64,000 nucleotides of DNA from Jiangella asiatica. Its GTDB lineage: Bacteria; Actinomycetota; Actinomycetes; Jiangellales; Jiangellaceae. A model generated the notes under the pieces. That model was not told where the DNA came from, ran no database searches, and saw nothing but the letters and a program-made list of their open reading frames with translations. The position numbers and the translations under genes are program-made. Each line of letters opens with the position of its first letter. The stretch's first letter is position 1. Where the stretch lies: the NCBI RefSeq assembly GCF_004349065.1, contig NZ_SMKZ01000033.1:1-64000 (forward strand). The letters are read 5' to 3'. This document shows, in pieces, positions 7,347-16,921 of the stretch.

Positions 7347-10097
7347 GTGCTCCCGGAGATCTTGGGCCGTGACTCCCTGCTGTCGGCCATGCAGCAGCTC
7401 CTCGGGCCGAGCGAAGAGCTGTCGGGCCTGCTGGTTCTCATGGGAGACCCGGGAATCGGCAAGACCACGCTGTGGCGGGCGGGACTCGACATCGCAACGG
7501 ATGCGGGGAGCACGGTGCTGCGCTGTGCCCCCAATGCCGCAGAGGCATCGTTGGCCTACGCGGCATTGGCCGACCTCGCCGCGCAGGTCGACCCGGTCCT
7601 CCTGGATGTCCTCCCACCACCCCAGCGCTGGGCGTTCGAACAGGTGTTGCTGCAAGTCGACGAGCCGACGTCGGCCATCGACGCTCGTGCGGTGGGTGCG
7701 GCGCTGTTGTCGCTGCTCGAGGAGCTGGGTGACACCGCCCCCGTGCTACTGGCGGTCGACGACTGGCAGTGGATGGACCCCGCCAGCCAGGACGCCGTGG
7801 GCTTCGCCCTGCGCCGGGTCAGCACGCCGGTGGCACTGCTGGTCACCGTCCGAACCGGGCATCCGGAGATTCTCGCCCTCATCGAGCACGACCGCATCAC
7901 GCGGCTGGAGGTGGGACCGCTGGAGCCGGTCGATCTCCACCACGTGCTCGAGTCGCGGCTCGAACGCACCTTCCCGCGCCCCTCCTTGGAACGGATCGCG
8001 GCTCTTTCCGGGGGCAACCCATGGTTCGCGCTGGAGCTGGCGCGCGCCTTCGACCCCGAGGACCGCGGCGACCCGGCCGGCCCGCTTCCCGACACGCTGG
8101 GACGATTGGTGGGTACACGCCTCGCTGGGGTCGACGAGCCGACCCGGCACGTCCTCCGGGCGGCCGCGGCGCTGGCCGACCCCCGCGTCGATTACATCCG
8201 GCCCGTCGTCGACGGCGACGACGTCGAGCTGCGACGTGGACTCGAGCACGCCGAGCGGGCTGGACTGATCGAGCTGCGCGGCAACCGGATCGGGTTTACC
8301 CATCCACTGCTCGCGGCCGGGATCTTGGACGACGTCCCCGCCCACGAGCGCCGAGAGCTGCACCGTCGGCTGGCCTCGGTAGTGACCGGCGTGGAGGAGC
8401 GGGCGCGCCACCTGGCGCTGGCGTCGATCCGCTCCGAGCCGGACACCCTCGAGGCGCTGGACCGCGCTGCCGTCCACGCGCGAGCCAGGGGCGCACCCGC
8501 GGCGGCGGCAGAGTTCCTCGAGCACGCGCTCCGGCTCGGATCGGCGAGCGAGGAGCGTACCCTCGCTCTGATCGGACACTGGTTCGACGCGGGGGACGTG
8601 GCGCGAGCCCGGTCACTCGCCGAGAAGGCGGTGGCCACCCTGCCGACGGGCCCGCCCCGGGCCTCGGCGTTGCGTTCGCTGGCCACCATCCGGTTGCACG
8701 ATGACAGTTACCAGGAGGCGGCGGAGCACCTCGACGAGGCCCTTCAGGAGCCCGGCATCGACGGCCGCCTGCGCGGCGAGATCCTGGTCGAGTACATCTA
8801 CGTGCTCGCAAACCTGGGCCGCATCCTCGACGCTCGGGCGCGAGCTGCGGAGGCGGTGGCCGAGCTGGAGCCGCTCGAGGCGCCGGGACTGCTGGCCAAG
8901 GCCCTGGCGGCAGCGGTGATGACCCGGTACCTCAGCGGCGATGGTCTCGACGAGTCGGCGCGGCTGCGGGCACTGGACTTGGAGCAGCCAGAGGAGTCGG
9001 TGCCGGTGATGCTGCGCCCGAGCCTCATCAGCGCGCTGCTCCTGGCGTGGTCTGGGCGGCTCGACGAGGGGCGGGCGGCGTTGCGGTCCGTGCGTCAGCG
9101 GTGTCTGGAGCGAGGCGAGGAGAGCGACGTCGTTCACAGCGCCTTCCACCTTGGGATCATCGAGTGCTGGGCGGGTGACCTGAGTGCGGCCCGGCTGGTG
9201 GCCGACGATAGCCTCGAGCGGGCGCGCGAGCTCGGCAGCGACATCGCGCGGGGGACGGCACTCGCGACGCAGGCCGTGGTCGCGGCGTATGCGGGTGACG
9301 TCGACGAGGGTCGGTCCGGCGCGCAGGAGGCGCTGGTGATCTTCAAGCGCGGGAGCTGTTTGGCCGCCATGGTGTGGCCGACCGTCACCCTCGGGCTGGT
9401 CGAGCTCTCGCGAGGTGATCACGCGGCGGCCGCCGAAATCCTGGCACCGATGGTGGCCGGCGCTCGCACCATGGGGTACGGCGAACCCACCGCTGCGCCC
9501 TATGCGGCCGACGCAGCGGAGGCCATGATCGGCGCCGGCCGCTACGACGAGGCGCGGGAGCTGGTCGAGCACCTGGAGGGTCAGGGCAGGCGCCTCGACC
9601 GGGCATGGGCGCTGGCGTTAGGCGCGCGGTGCCGAGCGCTGCTGCTCGCTGCCAACGGCGAGCTGAGTGCCGCGCTCGCCGCGGTCGAGCTCGCGCTCGA
9701 GGAGCACCGACGCCTGCCGATGCCGTTCGAGCGCGCCCGGACCCAGATGGTCTTGGGACAGGTCCAGCGGCGACGCCGCCAGAAGCGCGCCAGCGCCGCG
9801 ACGTTCGAGCAGGCGCTGGCGACGTTCGAGGCCATGGGCGTGCGCCTGTGGGCCGATCGTGCCCGGAGCGAACTTGAGCGAGCCATGCCCGGCCCTGTCT
9901 TGGGCAACGAGCTGTCGCCGTCGGAAAGGCGGGTCGCCGAGCTCGCTGCCACCGGGCTCACCAATCGCGAGGTGGCGCAGACGCTGTGCGTCCATCCGAA
10001 GACAGTGGAAGCGCATCTGTCCCGTGTCTACCGCAAGCTCGGCATCGGCTCCCGGGCCGAGCTCGGTCGCAGTATGGCCGTGCCAGGCGCTCAGTGA
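7347..10097 (+). CDS. LuxR-family regulator with ATPase domain (LAL type)
   Basis: This 916-residue protein has the LAL architecture: an N-terminal AAA/NB-ARC-like ATPase with Walker A GDPGIGKT (33-40) and Walker B VLLAVDDWQWMD (about 155-166), a long alpha-helical TPR-like middle, and a C-terminal LuxR HTH (LSPSERRVAELAATGLTNREVA, KTVEAHLSRVYRKLGI). Such proteins integrate a metabolite signal and ATP binding to activate nearby genes (MalT is the classic case). The frame is open from 7275, but GTG at 7347 (VLPEILGRDS) gives the usual N-terminus and keeps the upstream element free. It is divergent from the multicopper oxidase operon, its probable target. Confidence 0.9.
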   Translation: MLPEILGRDSLLSAMQQLLGPSEELSGLLVLMGDPGIGKTTLWRAGLDIATDAGSTVLRCAPNAAEASLAYAALADLAAQVDPVLLDVLPPPQRWAFEQVLLQVDEPTSAIDARAVGAALLSLLEELGDTAPVLLAVDDWQWMDPASQDAVGFALRRVSTPVALLVTVRTGHPEILALIEHDRITRLEVGPLEPVDLHHVLESRLERTFPRPSLERIAALSGGNPWFALELARAFDPEDRGDPAGPLPDTLGRLVGTRLAGVDEPTRHVLRAAAALADPRVDYIRPVVDGDDVELRRGLEHAERAGLIELRGNRIGFTHPLLAAGILDDVPAHERRELHRRLASVVTGVEERARHLALASIRSEPDTLEALDRAAVHARARGAPAAAAEFLEHALRLGSASEERTLALIGHWFDAGDVARARSLAEKAVATLPTGPPRASALRSLATIRLHDDSYQEAAEHLDEALQEPGIDGRLRGEILVEYIYVLANLGRILDARARAAEAVAELEPLEAPGLLAKALAAAVMTRYLSGDGLDESARLRALDLEQPEESVPVMLRPSLISALLLAWSGRLDEGRAALRSVRQRCLERGEESDVVHSAFHLGIIECWAGDLSAARLVADDSLERARELGSDIARGTALATQAVVAAYAGDVDEGRSGAQEALVIFKRGSCLAAMVWPTVTLGLVELSRGDHAAAAEILAPMVAGARTMGYGEPTAAPYAADAAEAMIGAGRYDEARELVEHLEGQGRRLDRAWALALGARCRALLLAANGELSAALAAVELALEEHRRLPMPFERARTQMVLGQVQRRRRQKRASAATFEQALATFEAMGVRLWADRARSELERAMPGPVLGNELSPSERRVAELAATGLTNREVAQTLCVHPKTVEAHLSRVYRKLGIGSRAELGRSMAVPGAQ

Positions 10098-10169
10098 GCG
10101 GTACGCGGACGTCGCATCCCGGGGTGGGCGGAGAGGTCTGGCGAACAGTTGATCACCGGTACTGGGCAA

Positions 10170-10400
10170 CTAGTACTGCGACGGCGGTCGCTGATGGATC
10201 GCCGGACCAGCAGCCAGTGCCCGCGGCCGGGCCGCCAGGCGACCCGGACCCGGGACTCGTGCCCAGTCGTACTCGCGGGGGCCGGGTGCGCCGACTCCGA
10301 CCGACAGCCGCCGCCACGCCCGCTCGGGCAGCTCGGCGATCAGGTCGTCGGCGCGCTCCATCGACGTAGGTGCTGGCCAGCCTCCGGAGTCGCTCACCAT
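10170..10400 (-). pseudogene. Remnant of a DDE transposase (IS701-like)
   Basis: Leftward translation gives MERADDLIAELPERAWRRLS then VGVGAPGPREYDWARVP, followed after a one-base shift by RPGRGHWLLVRRSISD. This string is characteristic of the central part of IS701/IS4-type transposases, whose members read close to GAKGPRWYDWARV and HWLLVRRS. No start, catalytic triad or terminal repeats remain. It fills most of the 329-bp gap before the LacI gene; the rest of the gap shows nothing. Confidence 0.6.
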
Positions 10401-10426
10401 TTCGGTTCGGGCAGTAAGCTGCGATA

Positions 10427-11431
10427 GTGGCTACATCTCCGAACATGATCGCAGTCGCGCAGCACGCCGGCGTTTCGCTGGGCACGGTGTCCAACGTGCT
10501 CAACCGACCGGACCTCGTCGCTGAGGCCACCAGGGAGCGCGTGAACGCGGCGATCGCCGAGTTGGGGTTCGTCCGCAACGACACCGCCCGGCAGCTGCGG
10601 GTCGGGCGTAGCCGGACGCTGGGACTTGTAGTGCTCGACGTTGCCAACCCGTTCTTCACCGACGTCGCGCGAGGTGTCGAGGACATGGCCAACCAGCACG
10701 GCCTGGCGGTCATCCTGTGCAACTCCGACAAGGATGAGGACAAGGAGGCCGCGCACCTTGATCTGCTGGCCGAGATGCGCGTACGGGGCGTTTTGATCAA
10801 CCCGATCGGCACGTCCGACGGGCGTATCAAGGCGCTGCGCGACCGCGGCACGCCGGTGGTGCTGTTCGACCGGCGCGGCGACTCGTCGGTGGAGTGTTCG
10901 GTCGCCGTCGACGACGTTCTCGGCGGCCGGCTCGCGGCCCAGCACGTCATCGACGCCGGACATCGCCGGATCGCGTTCGTCGGCGGGCCGTCGACGCAGC
11001 GCCAGGTACAAGAGCGCTACAACGGTGCGATGGAGGCGATCGCGGCGAGCGGGACCAACGCGCAGCTGACGGTCATCGCGGCGCCGGCACCGGACGTCGT
11101 CGGCGGGCGGCAGGCCGGCGACCGGATGATCGCCGGCGCCGAGCTGCCGACCGCTGTGCTGTGCGCCAACGACCTGGTCGCTTTGGGTGTGCTGCAGGCG
11201 CTGAGTCGGGCCAGCATCCGGGTGCCCCAAGACGTCGCGATCGTGGGCTACGACGACATCGATTTCGCCGCGGCGGCGGGCGTGCCGCTGACCTCGGTGC
11301 GCCAGCCGCGGCAGCTGCTTGGCCGGACCGCCGCCGAGCTGCTACTGGCCGAGACTGCGCCGGGCAAGCACGAACACCAGCAGGTGGTGTTCGAGCCGGA
11401 GCTAGTGGTGCGCGACTCCAGCGCCACATGA
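10427..11431 (+). CDS. LacI-family transcriptional regulator
   Basis: The 334-residue protein has an N-terminal HTH (IAVAQHAGVSLGTVSNVLNR, residues 7-26), the hinge helix (NDTARQLRVGRSRTLGLV) and a periplasmic-binding-protein-like effector domain ending GYDDIDFAAAAGVPLTSV-RQP. LacI proteins repress catabolic genes until a sugar binds. GTG at 10427 is used; ATG at 10445 would still keep the HTH. It stands at the left edge of the polysaccharide cluster, where LacI-type operator-like sites occur upstream of several units (12311, 20969, 24705, 25172 and 35196). It is the only LacI gene here, so it is the best candidate regulator. Confidence 0.92.
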   Translation: MATSPNMIAVAQHAGVSLGTVSNVLNRPDLVAEATRERVNAAIAELGFVRNDTARQLRVGRSRTLGLVVLDVANPFFTDVARGVEDMANQHGLAVILCNSDKDEDKEAAHLDLLAEMRVRGVLINPIGTSDGRIKALRDRGTPVVLFDRRGDSSVECSVAVDDVLGGRLAAQHVIDAGHRRIAFVGGPSTQRQVQERYNGAMEAIAASGTNAQLTVIAAPAPDVVGGRQAGDRMIAGAELPTAVLCANDLVALGVLQALSRASIRVPQDVAIVGYDDIDFAAAAGVPLTSVRQPRQLLGRTAAELLLAETAPGKHEHQQVVFEPELVVRDSSAT

Positions 11432-11466
11432 CGTCGTCCATGTCGTGAGCGCGGCCAGGTCCAGGT

Positions 11467-12162
11467 TCATGCCGGCTGCACTCGATGCACCTCCAGGTTG
11501 TCGTACTCCGCGAGCAACGGCGCCATCTGCCGGAAGCCGATGCGGCCGCCGCCGAGGCGAGGGCCGTGGCGTTGCCCGTCATCGTGCCAGCTGAAGATCG
11601 GCAGGTCGTTGATGGAAAACGAGATGTATGGCCCGCACTTGACCAAGAGCAGCCGGTACGGCGGATCGGCGTCGTCAACGTCGGGAATGGGATCGGCTCC
11701 GGTCGCCACCAGATCGAAACCGTAGCTCTTGCGCAGGTTGCAGGCGTGGAAGGCGCGTTCTTCGCGGAGCTTGCGCCGGAAGTACGAGACGTGGAAGGCG
11801 TTGATCTGTCCGTGGTGGTATTGGTGGTACTCGCCGGTGCGCTCCTCCAGGCCTGGGTCGAAGATGTCTTCACCATTCCGGCCGGTGGCCGCGAAGAACA
11901 GCATGCACAGGCCGGGCTCACGTAACGGCCACACGTTCCAGGAGACCGCGATGTCCTCCGGGAACTCCTCCGGGCACCAGAAGACGAAGTTGGCCCGCTG
12001 ACCCTCGGCGGGATCGATCACATTGGCCATCCGCATCCTGCCACGAGGGAAGGAAACCTCGGCATGGCCCTCGAGCCGGAAGCCCTCGACGTCGGCGTCC
12101 GATGCCAACGGGTTGCGGTAGATCTGATCGGTGATGCGGTACGAGCCCATGGTTCTGTCCAT
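11467..12162 (-). CDS. DUF1961 (YesU-like) family protein
   Basis: The 231-residue protein begins MDRTMGSYRITDQIYRN and contains RANFVFWCPEEFPEDIAVSW, the GRNGEDIFDP motif and GEYHQYHHGQINAFHVSYFRR. These are typical of the DUF1961 family, a concanavalin-like jelly roll. Bacillus subtilis YesU of the rhamnogalacturonan locus belongs to it. No signal peptide is seen. The frame is open further upstream to 12495, but AGGAGG sits just ahead of the ATG at 12162 and the upstream residues are not protein-like. Family members occur in pectin and uronan loci, probably as lyase, hydrolase or binding accessory proteins; the reaction is not established. Confidence 0.8.
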   Translation of the reverse strand: MDRTMGSYRITDQIYRNPLASDADVEGFRLEGHAEVSFPRGRMRMANVIDPAEGQRANFVFWCPEEFPEDIAVSWNVWPLREPGLCMLFFAATGRNGEDIFDPGLEERTGEYHQYHHGQINAFHVSYFRRKLREERAFHACNLRKSYGFDLVATGADPIPDVDDADPPYRLLLVKCGPYISFSINDLPIFSWHDDGQRHGPRLGGGRIGFRQMAPLLAEYDNLEVHRVQPA

Positions 12163-12266
12163 GTCGCCTCCTGGGTGACCACGACGTGCCTGCGTGCCGG
12201 CTGACGGTGCTAGTGAATCGCTACCTTTTCGCCTCGTCGCAAGTCGTCGCAGTTGAGCGGTAGGTA

Positions 12267-12296
12267 TTGACACGATGGCCAACCCTCTGGTTAGGT
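12267..12296 (+). promoter_or_regulatory. Candidate sigma-70-type promoter for the SDR operon
   Basis: TTGACA (12267-12272) is followed after 18 bases by TTAGGT (12291-12296). It points toward the dehydrogenase-sulfatase operon starting at 12498. An operator-like region lies 14-39 bp downstream, a usual place for repressor binding. Confidence 0.5.
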
Positions 12297-12310
12297 CTCC
12301 GAACCCGGAT

Positions 12311-12335
12311 TTGAACGTTTCATTGCCCCCAATGA
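12311..12335. promoter_or_regulatory. LacI-like site and adjacent inverted repeat
   Basis: TTGAACGTTTCA (12311-12322) resembles the LacI-family consensus TTGAAACGTTTCAA but lacks one A, so it is imperfect. Directly overlapping it is TCATTG-CCCC-CAATGA (12320-12335), an exact 6-bp-arm inverted repeat. Both lie just downstream of the candidate promoter. The remainder of the 320-bp divergent gap (12163-12497) shows nothing else clear. Confidence 0.45.
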
Positions 12336-12497
12336 TAGGCCACCCCAGAGGCGGTCGGCACAACGTCGGTGGGCAGATCGACACAGGAGGTGCCATGTCG
12401 TCGGAGGATCCACGTTGTCCGTCGCCGAGCCGTGATCGGCGAAGTCGTGGGCCTTGCCGCCGTTGGTCGGCGGTGCTGACGCATGGCGAGGACATCG

Positions 12498-13307
12498 ATG
12501 ACTGACCTCGAGGGCCTGAGGTTCGTGATCACTGGTGCGGCGCGGGGCATCGGCGCTGCGACCGCACGGCTGGCGGCGCGGCGCGGCGCGTCGGTCATGG
12601 TGTCGGACGTGGACGACGGCGACGGCCTGCGCACGGTCGAGGCGATCCGCGCCGCCGGCGGCACCGCGGCCTACGAGCACTGCGACGTGTCCGATCCGGC
12701 GCAATTGCAAGGCTTGATGGAGGCGACGGCCGACACGTTCGGCGGCATCGACGTGCTCTACAACAACGCGGGGATCACCGAGCACGCCTTCACCTCAGAC
12801 ACGTCGCTCGAAACGATGAGCGTCGAGACGTTCGACCGGGTCTATGCGATCAACTTGCGCGGACCGTTGCTGGCGACGAAGTACGCGCTACCCCACCTGC
12901 GCCGCAGCGACCGAGCGTCGGTCATCAACTGTGGCTCGACCCGGTCGTTCCTGGGCTACCCGGACAATCTGGCGTACGGCTCGACCAAGGGCGGCGTCGC
13001 GCTGTTGACCAAGAACCTCGCCGTCGACCTGGCGCCGTACGGCATCCGCGTCAACTGCTGCTGCCCCGGCGGCACCATGACCACTTCGATGCGCAACCGG
13101 CTGGAGCACGCGGACGACCGCGAGGAGCTCGAGTGGGACCTGCGCAGCCGTTCGCTCCTGGGACGGGTCGGCGAGGCGCCGGAGATCGCCGAGGTCGTCT
13201 GCTTCCTCGCCAGCGACGCCGCCAGCTTTGTCAACGGGGTCGTCTGGCTGGTCGACGGCGGCGCGCTGTCCTGGCGCGACACGATCGACATCCTCGGCAT
13301 GCGCTGA
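12498..13307 (+). CDS. Short-chain dehydrogenase/reductase
   Basis: A classical SDR of 269 residues: cofactor motif TGAARGIG near the N-terminus, NNAG (about 85-88), the catalytic serine in NCGSTRS and YGSTK as the Tyr-Lys pair. VSDVDDGDG after the second strand, with Asp at the key position, favours NAD(H) over NADP(H). I prefer ATG at 12498 because GAGGAC lies seven bases upstream, whereas the ATG at 12483 has no ribosome site. It overlaps the following oxidoreductase by one base and precedes a sulfatase, so it probably oxidises or reduces a sugar or uronate from the desulfated polymer. Confidence 0.9.
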   Translation: MTDLEGLRFVITGAARGIGAATARLAARRGASVMVSDVDDGDGLRTVEAIRAAGGTAAYEHCDVSDPAQLQGLMEATADTFGGIDVLYNNAGITEHAFTSDTSLETMSVETFDRVYAINLRGPLLATKYALPHLRRSDRASVINCGSTRSFLGYPDNLAYGSTKGGVALLTKNLAVDLAPYGIRVNCCCPGGTMTTSMRNRLEHADDREELEWDLRSRSLLGRVGEAPEIAEVVCFLASDAASFVNGVVWLVDGGALSWRDTIDILGMR

Positions 13308-14308
13308 TGACGCAGGTTCGGCTGGGCCTGGTCGGTGCCGGTGACGTCGCTGCCAAGCATCTGCAGGCGGCGGTCGGCCTCGGCGACGTGACGTTCGCCG
13401 GAGTCTACGACGTCGTGCCCGATCAAGCCGACGCCCTGGCTCGCGCCTACGACGTCCCCGCCTACGCCAGCTTCGACGCCATGGTCGACGGAGCCGGCCT
13501 CGACGCCGTCGTCGTCGCGGTACCCACCCTCGCCCATCCCGACGTGGTCCGGGCAGCCGCCGAGCGGAAGCTGCACGTGCTGGTCGAGAAGCCGATGGCT
13601 GTGTCGGTCGCCGACTGCGACGCGATGCTGGCGGTGTGCCGGGAAGCCGGGGTACTGGTCGGCGTCTGCCATGCCATGCAGCGCCAGCACGCCAGGCTGC
13701 GGGCGGCCAAGCGCGTCATCGACAGCGGCGAGCTCGGCGACGTCGTGCTGATGAGCGCGCGGCGCACCCTGCACTACCCGGCGGATCGACCGGCCTGGAT
13801 GCGCCGCAGGTCGGCTGCCGGCGGCGGGGTCCTGTTCAACACCGGCACGTATGCGATCGAGGAGTTCCAGTGGCTCGCCGGGGCACTCATCCGCCGGGTG
13901 CTGGCGGCGGCGACCGGACCGCGTGACGCCGACGATGTCGAGACCGACGGCCTGGCTGTCGTGGAACTGGCGAACGGCGTTCATGCCAGCGTCGTCGAGC
14001 TCGGGTCGGGCTTCCCGCACACCGAGGAGATGAACGTCGTTCTGGAGAAGGGTGCGCTGCACCTCTCGCATGCGCATGGACTGTGGCGACACTCCGCCGG
14101 CGAGGCAATCCAGCTGGTGCCGCGGTCGGCGCCGCCCCAGGCCGACTACTGGCAGGCGCTGGCGTACCAACTGACCGACTTCGGCCGGGCGGTACGCGAC
14201 CGGCGAACCCCCGAGGTTGATGGAGAGTGGGGACGCTCGGTGGTGGCGGCCGCCGTCGCGATCTACGACTCCGCGCGCTTCGGACGGCCGGTCCGCGTGC
14301 CTACATGA
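13307..14308 (+). CDS. Gfo/Idh/MocA-family oxidoreductase
   Basis: The 333-residue protein has an N-terminal Rossmann fold (VRLGLVGAGDVAAKHL, residues 4-19) and the family's EKPMAVSVADCD segment, where the lysine is catalytic. A GGGVLFNTGTYAIEEFQWLAG stretch leads into the C-terminal sheet domain. Family members oxidise or epimerise sugars and inositols using NAD(P). The start overlaps the SDR stop (TGATG), so the two are translationally coupled. It is followed 38 bases later by a sulfatase. The substrate is probably a sugar or uronic acid from the cluster. Confidence 0.9.
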   Translation: MTQVRLGLVGAGDVAAKHLQAAVGLGDVTFAGVYDVVPDQADALARAYDVPAYASFDAMVDGAGLDAVVVAVPTLAHPDVVRAAAERKLHVLVEKPMAVSVADCDAMLAVCREAGVLVGVCHAMQRQHARLRAAKRVIDSGELGDVVLMSARRTLHYPADRPAWMRRRSAAGGGVLFNTGTYAIEEFQWLAGALIRRVLAAATGPRDADDVETDGLAVVELANGVHASVVELGSGFPHTEEMNVVLEKGALHLSHAHGLWRHSAGEAIQLVPRSAPPQADYWQALAYQLTDFGRAVRDRRTPEVDGEWGRSVVAAAVAIYDSARFGRPVRVPT

Positions 14309-14346
14309 CGCCAGGTGTGAACCCCTGTGGAGTGAGGAGACGGTCG

Positions 14347-15744
14347 ATGAGCCGGGAGCGTCCGAGTGTGCTGTTCTTGTTCGCCGACCAACTGCGCGGA
14401 CGCGACCTGGGCTGCATGGGGAATCCGGTGGTGCGCACTCCGTGGATCGACCAATTGGCGCACGAGGGAGTGCTGGCGCGTCGCTGCTACGCCAACTCAC
14501 CAGTGTGTACGCCTAATCGGGGGACGCTGCTCACGGGCCTGTTCCCGCACGTCCATGGTGCCGTGGCGAACGACGTGCCGATGGCCGCTGATGTGCCGTC
14601 GATCGGCCGGGTCATGCGATCGGCCGGCTACCGTACCGGGTACGTCGGCAAGTGGCATCTGGACGGCGTGCCCCGCACGAAGTTCACCCCGCCGGGCAAC
14701 CGCCGTCACGGCTTCGACTACTGGGCGGCCTACAACTGCGCGCACGACTACTTCCGGCCGACCTACTACCGTGATTCCGCGGAGCCCATTCTCGCCGGAG
14801 GCTACGAACCCGTCGTCCAGACCGACCTGGCCGTCGACTTCCTCGGCTCGGTGGCCGACGACGAGGCGTTCGTTCTGTTTGTGTCGTGGGGTCCGCCACA
14901 CGACCCCTACGACCAGGTGCCCGACGAGTACCGCCAGCGGTACGATCCGCGCGAGCTCACCCTGGCGCCGAACGCGCGGACGGCCATCGACAATCCGCTG
15001 GCCCGCGACCTCGACCCGCACGAGACGCTCCGGTCGTACTACGCAGCCGTGTCGGCCATCGACGACCAAGTGGGCCGGTTGCTCGTCGAGCTGGATCGGC
15101 GCGGACGGCGGCAGGACACGATCGTGGTGTTCACGTCTGACCATGGCGACATGTTGTGGGCGCACGGGATGATGAAGAAGCAGCTGCCGTACGAGGAAGC
15201 GATCCACGTGTCGCTGGTAGTCCGCTGGCCGGAGCAGCTGCCGCCGCACGTACACGAGGCGCCGTGCTCGACCGTCGATCTCGTCCCGACCCTTCTCGAC
15301 ATGACCGGCCTGAGTGCACCGAGCCGGGCGCACGGTACGAGCCTACTGCCGCAGCTGCGCGGCGAGCGCGGTGAGGACCGGCCGGTCCTTATCATGAACC
15401 AGTGCCGCTTCGACGAGGCATTGGTGCAGGGGGTGCCCGAGTGGCGCGGACTGCGGACCGTGCGGTGGACCTACGCCGAGACGCTGGGGCGTGAGCCGTG
15501 GCTACTGTTCGACAACGATTCGGATCCGTGGCAGCTGGAGAACCTGGCCGGCAACCCGGCGTACCGCGACGTCCAGGACGCGCTGGCCAGTGAACTCGGC
15601 ACCCGATTGGACGCCGTGGCCGACCCGTTCGCCGACACCCTGCACATGGTCGAGTACTGCCACGCGACCGAGGCGTGGGACGCTCGCGAGGCGTACATGG
15701 CAGCGAACGAGGAGGAACAGCGCCGGCTGGGAGTCCTGGACTAG
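14347..15744 (+). CDS. Formylglycine-dependent sulfatase
   Basis: The 465-residue protein carries the sulfatase signature with cysteine at the modified position (VCTPNRGTLLTG, CxPxR at 54-58). It also has the metal ligands in LFLFADQ (10-15) and TSDHGD, and GYVGKWHLDG. The DQ rather than DD pair is usual in the choline-sulfatase and phosphonate monoesterase-like part of the family. There is no signal peptide, so it should work in the cytoplasm on imported sulfated oligosaccharides or monosaccharides. The cysteine must be converted by a formylglycine-generating enzyme, which is not in the window. ATG at 14347 follows GAGGAGACGG. Confidence 0.93.
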   Translation: MSRERPSVLFLFADQLRGRDLGCMGNPVVRTPWIDQLAHEGVLARRCYANSPVCTPNRGTLLTGLFPHVHGAVANDVPMAADVPSIGRVMRSAGYRTGYVGKWHLDGVPRTKFTPPGNRRHGFDYWAAYNCAHDYFRPTYYRDSAEPILAGGYEPVVQTDLAVDFLGSVADDEAFVLFVSWGPPHDPYDQVPDEYRQRYDPRELTLAPNARTAIDNPLARDLDPHETLRSYYAAVSAIDDQVGRLLVELDRRGRRQDTIVVFTSDHGDMLWAHGMMKKQLPYEEAIHVSLVVRWPEQLPPHVHEAPCSTVDLVPTLLDMTGLSAPSRAHGTSLLPQLRGERGEDRPVLIMNQCRFDEALVQGVPEWRGLRTVRWTYAETLGREPWLLFDNDSDPWQLENLAGNPAYRDVQDALASELGTRLDAVADPFADTLHMVEYCHATEAWDAREAYMAANEEEQRRLGVLD

Positions 15745-15828
15745 TGACCCCGCGCGACCACGCACCCGTGCGCTCGTGTGGCGGCGTCATGGTGGCGACG
15801 ATCGACCCGTCCGGTCCCGCCGACAGGG

Positions 15829-16869
15829 CTAGAGCAGGCCGGTTCGCTGGCGGGCGCGTTCGATGATGTCGATCTGGCGGCGGACGCTCTTTGGGGTGAC
15901 GAACAGGTCTTCGCCGTCGCGCAACGTTCGGGCGAGGTGCTGGTAGTAGAGGAGGGTCCGTAGCCCGCTGCCCGGCGGCGTCTGAATGGTTTCTTCCTGC
16001 CAGGTGATCGTCTCCGGGCTCGGATATGCCCGCTCGGGTGCGGCACCCTCCACCAGCCGTGGCTCGTCGACAGTTGCCGGGTCATACCACGTGATGTGCA
16101 GACCACCGGCGACGCTCGCCAGGGTGCCGGTGGTGCCGGCGATGAACCAGGTGTTCTGTGGGGTGGCGATCGTGCAACTGGACTCAAGATCCACCAGCGG
16201 GCCGGTCTTCGGTTTGAGGACGAGTTTGACGTGGTCTTCGGCGTCACCGGCGGAAACCGTGTGGCGCAGGTCGGCCAGCAGCTCGATGGGGCCGTCGTCC
16301 AGAAGCAGGAGCAGTTGGTCGAGGAAGTGTGATGCCGTGTTCGACAGCTCGCCGCCGCCGAACGCGCGGAGTACTTGCCAGTCCGCGCGGCGGATGTAGC
16401 GGTGGATCGAGCGGCGGATGAGGACCAGCTCACCGAGCCGGCCGGAGTCGATGACTTTGCGGACGGCCATGAAAATGGGTTCGAACCGGTTGTTCTGGAA
16501 GCAGGTGACGATCCGGTCGGCCTTGTCGGCGGCCGCCATCAGCGTGTCGACGTCGGCCGTGGTCTGGGCCATCGGCTTCTCGACGACGACGTGCTTGCGG
16601 GCGTCGAGCGCGGCGAGGCCGAGCGGAACGTGCGTATGCGATGGCGTCGCCACGACGACAAGCTCGACCTGGGGGTCGCCCAGGAGGGCTTCGGGTTCTG
16701 AATACGTGGCGCAGGTGAACCTGCTCCTGGCTTCCGCGCGGCGCTCGGGATCCGGGTCGGCGACCGCGACAATCGTGTACTGGTCGAGCTCGGCCAACCC
16801 GGCGGCGTGGAGGTCCCACCCGCTGCGGCCGAGGCCGATCAGGCCGACCCGGATTGGTGTGTTGATCAT
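15829..16869 (-). CDS. Gfo/Idh/MocA-family oxidoreductase
   Basis: The 346-residue protein starts MINTPIRVGLIGLGRSGWDL, a Rossmann GxGxxG-type motif, followed by VADPDPERR, TPSHTHVPLGLAAL, VEKPMAQTTADVD and GGGELSNTASHFLDQLLLLL. These are standard for NAD(P)-dependent sugar dehydrogenases of this family. The open frame continues upstream to 17124, but the ATG at 16869 is the natural N-terminus. It lies 52 bp downstream of another family member in the same direction, as a pair. The pair faces the sulfatase gene that ends at 15744. The substrate is unassigned. Confidence 0.9.
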   Translation of the reverse strand: MINTPIRVGLIGLGRSGWDLHAAGLAELDQYTIVAVADPDPERRAEARSRFTCATYSEPEALLGDPQVELVVVATPSHTHVPLGLAALDARKHVVVEKPMAQTTADVDTLMAAADKADRIVTCFQNNRFEPIFMAVRKVIDSGRLGELVLIRRSIHRYIRRADWQVLRAFGGGELSNTASHFLDQLLLLLDDGPIELLADLRHTVSAGDAEDHVKLVLKPKTGPLVDLESSCTIATPQNTWFIAGTTGTLASVAGGLHITWYDPATVDEPRLVEGAAPERAYPSPETITWQEETIQTPPGSGLRTLLYYQHLARTLRDGEDLFVTPKSVRRQIDIIERARQRTGLL

Positions 16870-16921
16870 GCGCGCCAGCGCTCCTTCTGTCGGTGGCGGA
16901 GGAGAGTTCGGTGGGGGTGGC